Shown: positions 46,791-56,216, numbered from the stretch's first letter. The stretch: 64,000 bases of DNA from an uncultured Lachnospiraceae bacterium (GCA_947631505.1 CANRLR010000001.1:1-64000), one strand, 5' to 3'. A program made the numbers and translations. The notes: a model not told the origin generated them from the letters alone.

Positions 46791-49070
46791 ATGAGTAATT
46801 TATTCACTGGATTAAATGATAAACAACAAGAAGCGGTTCTCCATTTTGAAGGACCGCTCCTTATTTTAGCAGGAGCGGGATCCGGAAAGACCAGAGTACT
46901 GACTCACCGCATTGCCTATCTGATAGAAGAACATCAGGTGAACCCTTACAACATTCTGGCGCTGACTTTTACCAATAAGGCAGCAAAAGAAATGCGGGAC
47001 CGTGTGGATAATATCGTGACCGATGGTGCCCAAAATATATGGGTAAGTACATTCCACTCCACCTGTGTACGTATATTACGCCGTTATATTGACCATCTTG
47101 GATATGACAGGAATTTTACCATATATGATTCCGATGACCAAAAAACATTAATGAAAGATATTTGCAAACACTTAAACATTGACACAAAAAAATATAGGGA
47201 ACGCACCTTTTTAAATGCGATTTCCTCTGCCAAGGATGAATTGAAAACACCGGCACAGTATGCTGATGAAGTGGCAAAAGAATACAACAAAAAAATATTT
47301 GGCACCGTTTATAAAGAGTACCAAAAAAGATTAAAGCAGAACAATGCATTAGATTTTGATGATTTAATTATGCTGACCGTTCAGCTTTTCCGGGAAAATG
47401 CAGAAGTTCTTGATTACTATCAACAGCGTTTTCAATTTATTCTGGTCGATGAATATCAGGATACCAATACCGCACAGTTTACCTTTTTAAGTCTTCTTGC
47501 CAGCCGTTATCAGAATCTGTGCGTAGTAGGTGATGATGACCAGTCCATTTACAAATTCCGCGGTGCCAACATTTATAACATTCTTAATTTTGAAAAAATA
47601 TTTCCTGCTGCTAAGACAATACGACTCGAGCAAAACTACCGCTCCACCGGAAATATTTTACAGGCCGCTAATGAAGTAATAAAAAATAATACGATGCGGA
47701 AAGAAAAATCACTTTGGACCGATGCCAAGGAGGGAGCACCTATTTTTTATGGCAGATACGACAATGAATATGAGGAGGCTCAGGGTGTTGCTTCGGATAT
47801 TCGGAAAGAGAAAAAGGAATCTGGTCGAGGTTATTCGGATTTTGCCATTTTATACCGCACTAATGCTCAGTCCCGCATATTTGAGGAAAAACTGGTATAC
47901 GAGGGGATTCCTTACCGAATCATTGGTGCAATCAATTTCTATGCACGAAAGGAAATTAAAGATCTGCTCTGCTATTTGAAAACGGTAAACAATTCTGCCG
48001 ATGACATTGCTATCAAGCGAATTATCAATATTCCGAAAAGAGGCATTGGACAAACCACGATCAGCCGGATTACCGACTACTCTTTCGAGAATGAAATCTC
48101 TTTTTATGATGCTCTGACTCAGATTGACAGCATCCCGGGATGTAACCGCTCTGTATCGGCCATCCATTCTTTTGTAGGGTTTATTGAAAAACTCCGTGCC
48201 AAATTAAGAGACGAAACCTACTCCTTGGAAGATTTAATCAACGAAATTATAGATACCACCGGATATGTACGTCTTTTAGAGGCGGAAGATACCGTAGAAG
48301 CCACCTCGCGTATTGAGAACATTGATTCCTTAATCAATAAAATTGTCCAATATGAAGAAGACTGCGAAGAAATACCTACTTTAGCAGGATTATTAGAGGA
48401 GATTGCTCTTGTTGCAGATTTAGATACCGTATCCGACGATGCCGAGCAGGTTTTACTCATGACATTACATAGTGCCAAGGGACTTGAATTTCCTCACGTG
48501 TATATTTGTGGAATGGAAGAAAACATTTTTCCCGGCGCCATGGCGGTATTTGGTGATGATCCAACAGAACTGGAGGAAGAGCGCCGGCTTTGCTATGTGG
48601 GAATCACAAGAGCAAAGGAGAAATTAACACTGACCAGTGCCAATCAGCGAATGAAAAATGGAGAGGTAAATTTTAATCGTCCTTCACGGTTTATTCATGA
48701 GATTCCCCGCTATCTCATAAAACAGACCTATGGTGCCGTTCCCCCAAAAATAGAAAACTCATTTACACCCCAGAGCAATTTCTCATTTGGGACATCAGCG
48801 GATTATTCCAGCAAGAAAGCCTCCCTTTACCGTAAGGACCGCAAAAATCCTTTTGCTGATAATCCTTACATCCAAAAAGGAATCGGAAACAATACCGGAA
48901 TGGGAGAACCCGATTATCAGACAGGGGATGCCGTACGTCATTTCAAATTCGGAACCGGCACTGTTACCTCCATGACAAAATTGGATTCCGATTATGAAGT
49001 TGTAGTAGAATTTGAAGGATTCGGACAGCGTAAACTCCGCTCTTCGTTTGCCAAATTAAAGAAATTGTAA
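46791..49070 (+). CDS. pcrA: ATP-dependent DNA helicase PcrA/UvrD
   Basis: SF1A 3'-5' helicase for repair and plasmid replication. 759 residues. Walker A ILAGAGSGKTRVL (about 33), DEYQDTNTAQ, VVGDDDQSIYKFRGA, QNYRST, TLHSAKGLEFPHVYICGMEE and VGITRAKEKL. A C-terminal Tudor-like tail (RHFKFGTGTVTSM, VEFEGFGQRKL) is typical of PcrA. ATG at 46791 follows GGAGGTTTAT. Confidence 0.96.
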   Translation: MSNLFTGLNDKQQEAVLHFEGPLLILAGAGSGKTRVLTHRIAYLIEEHQVNPYNILALTFTNKAAKEMRDRVDNIVTDGAQNIWVSTFHSTCVRILRRYIDHLGYDRNFTIYDSDDQKTLMKDICKHLNIDTKKYRERTFLNAISSAKDELKTPAQYADEVAKEYNKKIFGTVYKEYQKRLKQNNALDFDDLIMLTVQLFRENAEVLDYYQQRFQFILVDEYQDTNTAQFTFLSLLASRYQNLCVVGDDDQSIYKFRGANIYNILNFEKIFPAAKTIRLEQNYRSTGNILQAANEVIKNNTMRKEKSLWTDAKEGAPIFYGRYDNEYEEAQGVASDIRKEKKESGRGYSDFAILYRTNAQSRIFEEKLVYEGIPYRIIGAINFYARKEIKDLLCYLKTVNNSADDIAIKRIINIPKRGIGQTTISRITDYSFENEISFYDALTQIDSIPGCNRSVSAIHSFVGFIEKLRAKLRDETYSLEDLINEIIDTTGYVRLLEAEDTVEATSRIENIDSLINKIVQYEEDCEEIPTLAGLLEEIALVADLDTVSDDAEQVLLMTLHSAKGLEFPHVYICGMEENIFPGAMAVFGDDPTELEEERRLCYVGITRAKEKLTLTSANQRMKNGEVNFNRPSRFIHEIPRYLIKQTYGAVPPKIENSFTPQSNFSFGTSADYSSKKASLYRKDRKNPFADNPYIQKGIGNNTGMGEPDYQTGDAVRHFKFGTGTVTSMTKLDSDYEVVVEFEGFGQRKLRSSFAKLKKL

Positions 49071-49155
49071 AAAATGAAAAAAGTTGTAGTATAAAAGCCA
49101 AAAACGTGTTACAATAGTATTATCGAATGAAACCGTAGAAAGGATGGTTGTTATT

Positions 49156-49443
49156 ATGGCTGGAAAATTAGATGAACTTATTAACAATGTTAAAATCAAT
49201 GAACTTTTAAATAAGAAAAAGGCAGAGGACGAAAATAAATCTTGTGTTCTATGGGTACTTGCTATTATTGGTGCCGTTGCTACTGTTGCGGCAATTGCTT
49301 ATGCTGTATATCGCTATATGAATCCAAAATATGCAGATTTTGACGGTGATTTTGATTACGATGAGTTTGAGGATGATTTCGATGATGATGACATTGATGA
49401 TAAAGATGTTTACGTGAAATCTGTGAAATCTTCAAATGAATAA
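49156..49443 (+). CDS. Small membrane protein with an acidic tail
   Basis: 95 residues: basic amphipathic start (MAGKLDELINNVKINELLNK), one membrane segment (VLWVLAIIGAVATVAAIAYAVYRY, about 34-57) and a very acidic tail (DFDGDFDYDEFEDDFDDDDI). No named family. ATG at 49156 chosen; ATG at 49144 is too close to AAAGG. Followed by two tandem terminators. Confidence 0.75.
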   Translation: MAGKLDELINNVKINELLNKKKAEDENKSCVLWVLAIIGAVATVAAIAYAVYRYMNPKYADFDGDFDYDEFEDDFDDDDIDDKDVYVKSVKSSNE

Positions 49444-49527
49444 TGATAAAATCTTTTCATTATATTTATATAAAGCAAAATAAATATGCGGCTTATCTTT
49501 TGTTAAGTCGCACATTTGTTTTGTTTT

Positions 49528-49555
49528 GAGCGTCGGTTTTTCACGACGCTTTTTT
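49528..49555 (+). terminator. Intrinsic terminator AGCGTCG/CGACGCT
   Basis: AGCGTCG (49529-49535), loop GTTTTTCA, CGACGCT (49544-49550) and a T-run. The same stem-loop is repeated at 49613-49640 inside the dispersed repeat. Confidence 0.85.
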
Positions 49556-49559
49556 ACTG

Positions 49560-49640
49560 TATAGGAAAGTTCGGCATTTGCGGAGCAAAGTTTGCTACAG
49601 GCAAACTTTGAGAGCGTCGGTTTTTCACGACGCTTTTTTT
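49560..49640 (+). repeat. Dispersed structured repeat, copy 2, ending in a terminator
   Basis: Plus-strand counterpart of 9165-9244: TATAGGAAAGTTCGGCATTT, a perfect 10-bp hairpin CAAAGTTTGC/GCAAACTTTG (49586-49610, loop TACAG) and an AGCGTCG/CGACGCT terminator with seven T. It lies between converging genes and starts ten bases after an identical terminator stem. Its end touches the degV stop. Confidence 0.75.
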
Positions 49641-50517
49641 ATTTTAATTCCTCTACTACCTTTGATATTGCAATCGCTAATGCTCCCGGACCAATATGGC
49701 AGGAAACACTCAGGGACAATGGATTTACCACAATGTCATGTCCCGGGAATTCCTCTTCTAACTCAGCCCGAAGTTTCATTGCTTCCGTATCATCTGCCGT
49801 ATAGGCAATTTCTACATGGAAATTATCTCCTGCCGGATCATGAAACCGCTCCTCCAAATCTTTTCGAACCGCTCTTAACATCGTTGTCTTTGCCTGTTTT
49901 AATGTTTTCACCTTTGCATAGGCATCCAGTTTTTCACCTTGAATCTGCAGAACAGGTTTAATACGAAGAACCGTACCAATAGCAGCCGCTGCCGCAGTAA
50001 TACGTCCGCCCTTTTTCAAATATGACAGTGTATCTACCATTATATAAATACTGGACTCAAACTTCTCTCTGAGAAGAATTTCCTTTATTTTTGCTCCATC
50101 ATAACCTTTCTCTGCCAGCTGTATGGCATCCAGAACAGACTGTCTCTGTGTAACCGATATTCTCTGATTATCCACAACAAAAACTTTACCTTCAAACTCT
50201 TCTTCATAAGATAACATCATTGCCGTTCCGCAGGCACTGCTAAGCCCACTGGACATCGGAATATAAATGATCTCATCATACTCCTTTAACGTATTATTCC
50301 AAAGCTCCGTCAAGGCCTCTGGACTAGGCTGTGATGTCATAACATCAGCATCCTGTGCCAGATAATCATAGAACTCTGTCTGAGTCATGCTAATATCTTC
50401 AAAAAAAGTTTCTCCATTTACAAAGAAAGGCATTGGTACGACCTGTATTCCCAGTTCTCTTGCCTCATCCTGTGTAATTCCACTGTTACTATCTGTAATA
50501 ATGGCTATTTTACTCAT
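49639..50517 (-). CDS. DegV family fatty-acid-binding protein
   Basis: 292 residues. Family start SKIAIITDSNSGITQDEARELG, then DVMTSQPSPEAL and MSSGLSSACGTA around the fatty-acid carboxylate site. The fold is that of FakB, which presents fatty acids to the FakA kinase. ATG at 50517 after GGAGGTTTTTT. It has its own promoter at 50553-50581. Confidence 0.93.
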   Translation of the reverse strand: MSKIAIITDSNSGITQDEARELGIQVVPMPFFVNGETFFEDISMTQTEFYDYLAQDADVMTSQPSPEALTELWNNTLKEYDEIIYIPMSSGLSSACGTAMMLSYEEEFEGKVFVVDNQRISVTQRQSVLDAIQLAEKGYDGAKIKEILLREKFESSIYIMVDTLSYLKKGGRITAAAAAIGTVLRIKPVLQIQGEKLDAYAKVKTLKQAKTTMLRAVRKDLEERFHDPAGDNFHVEIAYTADDTEAMKLRAELEEEFPGHDIVVNPLSLSVSCHIGPGALAIAISKVVEELK

Positions 50518-50552
50518 AAAAAACCTCCATTCCAAAAACATAAGATTAACAT

Positions 50553-50581
50553 ACTATACTATTTTTTTTCCTATTTGTCAA
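50553..50581 (-). promoter_or_regulatory. degV promoter
   Basis: Minus strand TTGACA (50576-50581), 17 bases, TATAGT (50553-50558). The -35 overlaps the stop codon of the upstream S-component gene. Confidence 0.75.
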
Positions 50582-51257
50582 TGATCCGGTACTTTTTTTG
50601 AATCCGATCCAGCTGTCTTAATAGAGGACGATACAGTAAAAATAGAAAAGCAGCTGTCGAAATTCCAAAAATGATATTAAAGGGAAGCCCCTGTGCAAGA
50701 ACCGCCAGTACAATTGACAAATTTGGTTTCTGTGATGTATAAAAAATCGTATTAATGTCTACAATCCCGCCATACAATACAACGGTTGCCACAAGACCAT
50801 AGACAGCAACCAAATATTTATTGCCGCCTTTTCGAAAGAACACACCTGCCAAATATCCAATTAGCCCTAAAGCAAACATCTGAAACGGCGTCCATGAGCC
50901 TTGTCCAAAATAAAAATTGGAAACAAAAGCACTGACTGCCCCCGTTATAAAACCAACTTCTCTTCCCAAGGCAATTCCGGCAATTATAACAATGGCGGCC
51001 ACTGGCTTTACTTGTGGTAAAAAGAAAAATGCAATTCTCGAAACAATAGCAATTCCACATAAAGCTGCCATAATGGTCAGAAGAGCTACACTTGGTTTTT
51101 CTTTTTCAAACAAAAGAAAAAATCCAACCAAACCGGACAATATAATAGCAAGACTGACCGCATAATAAGCTTCTCCCTTCAATACTCCGATACCATACCA
51201 CAAAATGACTGCCATCCAAACACACAGCCCTATTTCAATCCCTGTTCTTTTCTGCAT
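50571..51257 (-). CDS. ECF transporter S component, putative corrinoid
   Basis: 228 residues with six or seven membrane segments. The central segment KPVAAIVIIAGIALGREVGFITGAVSAFVSNFYFGQGSWTPFQ has the layout of the vitamin ECF S-component family (ECF_trnsprt-like). Substrate cannot be read from motifs; the riboswitch and transcobalamin-like neighbours suggest cobalamin, as for CbrT. ATG at 51257 overlaps the ATPase gene by 23 bases; TTG at 51269 is possible. Confidence 0.8.
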   Translation of the reverse strand: MQKRTGIEIGLCVWMAVILWYGIGVLKGEAYYAVSLAIILSGLVGFFLLFEKEKPSVALLTIMAALCGIAIVSRIAFFFLPQVKPVAAIVIIAGIALGREVGFITGAVSAFVSNFYFGQGSWTPFQMFALGLIGYLAGVFFRKGGNKYLVAVYGLVATVVLYGGIVDINTIFYTSQKPNLSIVLAVLAQGLPFNIIFGISTAAFLFLLYRPLLRQLDRIQKKYRIIDK

Positions 51258-52791
51258 AACACTCAACATCCTCTATCGTAATAATATTCCTTGAGACTTC
51301 TCTGGCAATTCGATTCATACTGGTTGTATAAAATTGATTTTCTACAAAAAAGGTTCTCGCTGCCGACATGACCTTGGTTCTTCCCTGAAACATAAGAGCG
51401 ACATAATCTGCTGTTTCTGCCATAAATTCCATATCATGACTTACAACAACAAACGTTTTACCTGACTTTTTGTAATCAGACAAAAGCTTCCGCAGCTTTT
51501 GTTTGGAAGCAGCATCCAACCCTCTGGTGGGCTCATCTAATAAATAAAGTTCTCTCTCCTCCCCCAAAATAAGCGATAATGCCAGACGCTCCTGTTCTCC
51601 TCCGCTCAAATCCAGCGGATTTTGTTCTTCATACCCCTTCAATCCGAAAAACTGAGCCAGTTCCCCGATTCTTTTCCTGTCTCCGATTTCTTCCTGAACC
51701 GTCTCTCTCAAAAATAAATATTCCGGCTGCTGCGGCAGAACGCCACATCTTTTGGGCATATTCCGAATTTTCCCAAGATAAGGCCGTATATTTCCTGCCA
51801 AAAGCTTCAAAAATGTACTCTTTCCACTTCCATTTCCTCCCGCTATAAAGGTAATTGCTCCCTTCGGAATACGAATGGAACAATCATGTAAGACATCCGG
51901 TTCTTTTTTCTCATAACGGAAAAATAATTTTTTGCATATAATCTTATCTTCACTTATTTCACATTTTTCTTCTAGTTCTGCCTGCTGTTTCTCTTTATAA
52001 TTCTCACAGAACCATATACGTGCTTCCTTTTTGGAAAGTAAATGACTCAGTCCTTCGCTCTCTCCCTCGAACAGTCGAAAATAAGATGGAAAAAAGGACA
52101 AAAAAGTATCCCCCGAATTCATCCTTCTGCACATGGCATAGACTTCATATGGTTTTCCCTGTGCCTTTAGCTTTCCCTTTTCCATGTAAAACATTGCATC
52201 CGCATATAAAATCAAATCCTCTAACCGCTGTTCTGCCACAATAATAGTAATGCCAAGTTCCTCATTGATCTGATGTAATAATTCATATAATCTTCTAGCC
52301 GCCACCGGATCTAACTGACTGGCAGGCTCATCCAACAGAAGAATCTCAGGATTCATCGCCACTGTGGAAGCAATATTGAGTATTTGCATCTCCCCTCCGC
52401 TTAATGACATAGTATCCTTTTTTAATAAATCCTCCATCCCGAAAAACGTAACCATTTCCGCCAAGCGTCTCGACATCCGGTCTTTTGACATTCCTATATT
52501 CTCAAGTCCGAAAACAATCTCATATTCCACCCGGTCCGTCACGATCTGATTCTCCGGGTTCTGCCATACATATCCTTTCCGTAATGCATGACAGAGCATA
52601 GTTCCGTTTTTTTCTCCTGCCCGCTCCTTATCCCCAAAAATCTGTCGCAGCAATGTTGTTTTCCCACAGCCGGATGGCCCTGTCAAGAGAGAAAAAGAAC
52701 CTTTCTGAACAGAAAAATCATTTATTTGAATGGCTGGCTCTGTCTGTCCCGGATAAAAATACCGGAAATCCTTCGCTTGGACAATATCCAT
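51235..52791 (-). CDS. Fused double ECF ATPase (EcfA1-EcfA2 in one chain)
   Basis: 518 residues with two complete ABC domains. First: GPSGCGKTT, LSGGEMQ, LLLDEPASQLDP, with the clear start FRYFYPGQTEPAIQ. Second: GGNGSGKST, LSGGEQERLALS, LYLLDEPTRGLDA and VVVSHDMEFM. Group II ECF transporters use dedicated ATPases next to their S and T genes, and fused forms occur. ATG at 52791 follows AAAGGAGGAACTCTT; it overlaps the end of the EcfT gene by 70 bases in another frame. Confidence 0.92.
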   Translation of the reverse strand: MDIVQAKDFRYFYPGQTEPAIQINDFSVQKGSFSLLTGPSGCGKTTLLRQIFGDKERAGEKNGTMLCHALRKGYVWQNPENQIVTDRVEYEIVFGLENIGMSKDRMSRRLAEMVTFFGMEDLLKKDTMSLSGGEMQILNIASTVAMNPEILLLDEPASQLDPVAARRLYELLHQINEELGITIIVAEQRLEDLILYADAMFYMEKGKLKAQGKPYEVYAMCRRMNSGDTFLSFFPSYFRLFEGESEGLSHLLSKKEARIWFCENYKEKQQAELEEKCEISEDKIICKKLFFRYEKKEPDVLHDCSIRIPKGAITFIAGGNGSGKSTFLKLLAGNIRPYLGKIRNMPKRCGVLPQQPEYLFLRETVQEEIGDRKRIGELAQFFGLKGYEEQNPLDLSGGEQERLALSLILGEERELYLLDEPTRGLDAASKQKLRKLLSDYKKSGKTFVVVSHDMEFMAETADYVALMFQGRTKVMSAARTFFVENQFYTTSMNRIAREVSRNIITIEDVECYAEKNRD

Positions 52792-53591
52792 AAGAGTTCC
52801 TCCTTTCCCCACATCCACAGTGGCATACCATAATACAGCCCGGCCAACAATACCTCTCCGGCAGATGGTTTCTCTATATGAAGAGAGGGAAAAAATCGGA
52901 CCGGTCTATTCTCCGTAAAAGAAACCAAACAAATACCCGCAAATAAGATTAGTATTAACAGAAGCAGAATCCTATCTTCTGTTTGAAATTTTTTATCATA
53001 ATATGAACTTCTGTCCTTCATGCCATAATAACGGTCTTTCATCGCAATGCTTCTCTCCATGGAATGCTCCAGCTCCATCCTGATCAGACTGGAAATTGCC
53101 AGCCATTTGTTTCCATGGATAGATGACATTTCACGAAAATCTTTTGCCGCCTTTGGTACAAGCCTCAGTACCATTGAAAAAAGCAAAGAAAATGCCGGCA
53201 GTCTCTTTCCCGTTAAAGTCATAATTTTCTCTGCCGTCATGCCCCTGCTGAAGCAGGCAAATAAAAGAAGAGACGCCATAAGGATACCTGCCATATGAAT
53301 TCCGTAAACCAAGGCTTCTAAAGTAAATCTCGTATCCATAATCTCAAAAAGGAGGGTTCTCCCTCTATGATTAAATAAGGGATTCAATATAATACAAAAA
53401 AAGGCAGTCAGAGCACTTGCCCCGACCATTTTCATCCCCTTTGTCACTCCCATAAATGTAAAATATGTGCCTAATCCCATACAAAAAATAATAAGGTCTA
53501 TTATGGGATGCCCCAGCCAGATCATAATGACAACGGCCAAAATATAATACAATAGAATAAGCAGGGGATGGCACCTGAAAAAACCACTCAT
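52722..53591 (-). CDS. ECF transporter T component
   Basis: 289 residues, five or six membrane segments, with the coupling region of the CbiQ/EcfT family (RGMTAEKIMTL, LLFSMVLRLVPKAAKDF, ERSIAMKDRYYGMKDRSSY, where the usual Ala-Arg-Gly motif is modified). It links the ATPase to the S component. ATG at 53591 after GGAGATACGC. It lies 15 bases after the DUF4430 gene. Confidence 0.88.
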   Translation of the reverse strand: MSGFFRCHPLLILLYYILAVVIMIWLGHPIIDLIIFCMGLGTYFTFMGVTKGMKMVGASALTAFFCIILNPLFNHRGRTLLFEIMDTRFTLEALVYGIHMAGILMASLLLFACFSRGMTAEKIMTLTGKRLPAFSLLFSMVLRLVPKAAKDFREMSSIHGNKWLAISSLIRMELEHSMERSIAMKDRYYGMKDRSSYYDKKFQTEDRILLLLILILFAGICLVSFTENRPVRFFPSLHIEKPSAGEVLLAGLYYGMPLWMWGKEELLWILSKRRISGIFIRDRQSQPFK

Positions 53592-53606
53592 GCGTATCTC
53601 CTTTAT

Positions 53607-54431
53607 CTAATACTGATAATCATAAAAAAACCGAATGTTATCTTCTGTTCTTACTTTATAATTACTCGCCCCCACTCCCGGTATTATTTCCTTAACAGCA
53701 TATTTCCAGCCACTTTCCCCACCGCAGTCAAATTCATACAGATTTCCGATTCCTTTGATATAATAGGTACCATATAATGGTGTATATTGGCTGTCTAGGG
53801 GAATACCGTTTTCTTTGCAGATTTTTTTCAACAAATCATATACCGTTTCACCTTCCGTAAAAGAAACGACTCCTTTATAAAAAATACCATTCGATGGAAT
53901 AATTTCCTCGATTCCCTCTTTCCATAACTCCCTTTGTGATAAGATATTGATACAATCAATTTGAAAAGAGACCTGCAGGGGGTTCTGTTTCTTTTCCTCT
54001 TTCCCGGTTTCCTCTTGGGATAAATCCGGGGTAACCGTCGGTTTTGCTGTTGCTGTATTATGTTCCTCTGCTTTTTCTGTATTTTTTTTCTTTGTCTGTC
54101 CCGATTGTTTTTTATCTGTATTTTTCTGATTCGTCTTTGTCTGCTCCTGCTCCGAATTTTTCCCCTGTTTTCTGCTTTTTTCAGAAATGTTCTTCTCCTG
54201 CTTTTTCGACTTTATTTCTTCTGTTTTTGTATCATGATCGGGAACTGCTTCTCCTGTCTTATTCTCCTGTATAAAACTTCCGGTAACAGAAGGCTGGATA
54301 ATGTTTTCTTCGATTCCCTTCTGGGTCATATTTTCTTCCTTTGGCATTTGCCATCCCTTACCAATCAGAAAAGCGGCCAGAATAAAAAAGAAAGCACTAC
54401 AGATTACAATATATTTTCGATTCCATTTCAT
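53607..54431 (-). CDS. Membrane-anchored DUF4430 (transcobalamin-C-like) protein
   Basis: 274 residues. Signal-anchor (WNRKYIVICSAFFFILAAFLIG), a charged K/E/T/Q linker of about 120 residues that could span the cell wall, then a DUF4430 domain (about 165-274): VSFTEGETVYDLLKKICKENG, LYGTYYIKGIGNLYEFDCG and ESGWKYAV. This fold corresponds to the C-terminal cobalamin-binding domain of transcobalamin and intrinsic factor. ATG at 54431 after GGGGATTTTTAT. First gene of the DUF4430-EcfT-EcfA-EcfS operon, so it may hand the ligand to the ECF importer. Ligand inferred. Confidence 0.85.
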   Translation of the reverse strand: MKWNRKYIVICSAFFFILAAFLIGKGWQMPKEENMTQKGIEENIIQPSVTGSFIQENKTGEAVPDHDTKTEEIKSKKQEKNISEKSRKQGKNSEQEQTKTNQKNTDKKQSGQTKKKNTEKAEEHNTATAKPTVTPDLSQEETGKEEKKQNPLQVSFQIDCINILSQRELWKEGIEEIIPSNGIFYKGVVSFTEGETVYDLLKKICKENGIPLDSQYTPLYGTYYIKGIGNLYEFDCGGESGWKYAVKEIIPGVGASNYKVRTEDNIRFFYDYQY

Positions 54432-54530
54432 ATAAAAATCCCCATTCCAAAGTGCCACAAATCGTGTCACAGCATTTCATTCACTTTACACTTTAACAAA
54501 GTTCCCTCTTTATTACAAGCAATTTTTTGA

Positions 54531-54559
54531 TAGACAAACCTTGGCAGCATTGCTATAAT
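54531..54559 (+). promoter_or_regulatory. Promoter of the B12 riboswitch transcript
   Basis: TAGACA (54531-54536), 17 bases, TATAAT (54554-54559) with an extended TGC before the -10. Transcript start is expected near 54566. Confidence 0.75.
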
Positions 54560-54574
54560 GAGTTCGGATGGTAT

Positions 54575-54775
54575 CAAACTGGCAATCTGCCAGTAATGAA
54601 TAACATAGTTGCCATAATGGTTTTCGCAAGAAATTAATAGGGAAGGCGGTGTGAGTCCGCCACAGCCCCCGCTGCCGTATTAGGGGATATGGACAAAGAG
54701 ATACCACTGGCATATGCTGGGAAGGTTTTGTCCGTAGATGATTCTTAAGTCGGAAGACCTGCCTTATGGTGTGAA
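54575..54775 (+). promoter_or_regulatory. Cobalamin riboswitch (class I)
   Basis: Conserved elements in order: GGGAAGGCGGTGTGAGTCCG, the B12-box-type CCACAGCCCCCGCTGCCG, CCACTGG, GCTGGGAAGG and AGTCGGAAGACCTGCC. A small accessory hairpin CTGGC/GCCAG (54579-54593) lies at the 5' side. Binding of adenosylcobalamin should favour the terminator at 54831-54874 and switch off the genes from 54939 on. Confidence 0.95.
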
Positions 54776-54830
54776 ATGTGACCTTTCGGAGGGAGAGGAA
54801 ATGTTTTGACTGAATTCATAGTCATCACAG

Positions 54831-54874
54831 GTCCTGCTATGCCCTTTTTTGGGAAATATCAGGACTTTTCTTTT
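54831..54874 (+). terminator. Riboswitch-controlled intrinsic terminator
   Basis: GTCCTG (54831-54836) pairs with CAGGAC (54860-54865), an inner CCC/GGG pairs, and TTTTCTTTT follows. An upstream GACCT (54780-54784) could pair with AGGTC (54829-54833) as antiterminator. Confidence 0.75.
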
Positions 54875-54938
54875 GTTATCGCATTATAATTAATACCACA
54901 AAATATAATACGCGATACGCGAGAAAGAAGGTTTTCTT

Positions 54939-56216
54939 ATGAAACAATCAAAGAAACTGTTTTCCTTGCTGATGACTCTTGTTCTGGCATTGTCCCTGAC
55001 AAGCGGCTTCTCAGCAAAGGCGGCAGACACACAGACGAACAATCTCACCGTGACACTACGGGTAGAACAGGATGCTGCTACGCTTCTACCACCAGTTAAA
55101 ATCACGCTGACAGAAGCAGACAAAAAGGATTACGGAATCGGTCTGTCAACCGAAACTCTGACACCGCTCCATGCACTTGCAAAATATCTTCAAACGGAAA
55201 AAAAAGTCAGCGATGAAAACATGTCAGATTATATCTCTCAGAATAATGGCTGGATTACTTCCATCAAGGTAAATGAAAGTGATAACGGAACTCCGAGCAG
55301 TATGAATCAGACGGATACCTCTTGGATGTTCGCCGTGAATGACAAAAGCAATCTTGTGAACGAGAAAGCATCCGAAGGAAGCGATTACGCAATTCATTAT
55401 ACTTCCTATGATTATCCATTGACAAATAATGATTCCATTTTGTTCTATGGTATATGGTGGGGTGTTTACGGAAAAATTGATGCCTACTATTCTGCATTTG
55501 ATAAAGAACAGTACAATGCAGCAACAAATCAGGAGGTTAATATTTCCTTGAAACAGACCGGAATTTATGATACAACGAACACCTTTGGTGCCAGTGCAGA
55601 TTCTATCGTTATTGCGTCCAAAAATGGTATTCCTGTTCCGACAGAATATGACCTGAAAGGCGTCACTGACAAAAATGGTAATGTTACATTAAAGTTCCCA
55701 TCCGCCGGAACTTATACGTTATCTGCCTACCGCGAAATCAGCGTAGAAAATGATGACAGTACAACCACTGAACATTATGACATTTCCCGTCCTTATTCGG
55801 TTGTGACCGTAACAGAGGAACAACTGGCAACACCTCCTCAAAAAAATGATACAACCGTTACCAATTCAAAAAACAAACCAGCGTCGGGTATTACCGTGAA
55901 AAAACCAGCAAAAGTAAAAAAATTAAAAGCCACGGTAAAAAAATCAAAAAAGACAAAAAAAACAGTAAAACTTACTTGGAAAAAAGCGGCGAATGCCAAA
56001 GGATATCAGGTCTATGTATTAAAAAAAGCGAAAAAGGGAACAGCAAAAAAAGGTCTCAAAAGTTCCTACAAGAAAAAGGCAACCGTGAAAAAGAATAAAG
56101 CTGCCATTAAGCTGAAAAAGGGAACGTACAAAATAAAGGTACGTGCCTACAACAAATCCGGCAGCAAAACAAAAAACGGTTCCTTTAGTAAGGTAATTAC
56201 GGTAAAAGTAAAATAA
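54939..56216 (+). CDS. Secreted DUF4430 protein with Ig-like and cationic FnIII-like domains
   Basis: 425 residues. Signal peptide ending FSAKAAD (about 30). A DUF4430/transcobalamin-like domain (about 35-175) has LTPLHALAKYLQTEKK, NGWITSIKVNES, TSWMFAVNDK and DSILFYGIWWGVY. A beta-sandwich of the SpaA or Ig type (GVTDKNGNVTLKFPSAGTYT, about 190-285) follows. The last domain is lysine-rich and FnIII-like (TVKLTWKKAANAKGYQVY) and may bind anionic wall polymers, as there is no LPXTG motif. ATG at 54939 seven bases after GAAGG. It is the first gene under the B12 riboswitch and a candidate corrinoid scavenger. Confidence 0.85.
   Translation: MKQSKKLFSLLMTLVLALSLTSGFSAKAADTQTNNLTVTLRVEQDAATLLPPVKITLTEADKKDYGIGLSTETLTPLHALAKYLQTEKKVSDENMSDYISQNNGWITSIKVNESDNGTPSSMNQTDTSWMFAVNDKSNLVNEKASEGSDYAIHYTSYDYPLTNNDSILFYGIWWGVYGKIDAYYSAFDKEQYNAATNQEVNISLKQTGIYDTTNTFGASADSIVIASKNGIPVPTEYDLKGVTDKNGNVTLKFPSAGTYTLSAYREISVENDDSTTTEHYDISRPYSVVTVTEEQLATPPQKNDTTVTNSKNKPASGITVKKPAKVKKLKATVKKSKKTKKTVKLTWKKAANAKGYQVYVLKKAKKGTAKKGLKSSYKKKATVKKNKAAIKLKKGTYKIKVRAYNKSGSKTKNGSFSKVITVKVK

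Noticed and set aside
49071-49155. Promoter of the small acidic membrane protein
   Set aside because: A TACAAT is present but the only -35-like hexamer (TTGTAG) is 20 bases away, too far for a confident call.
54432-54560. A second B12 riboswitch for the minus-strand ECF operon
   Set aside because: None of the conserved cobalamin elements is present on the minus strand in this gap.
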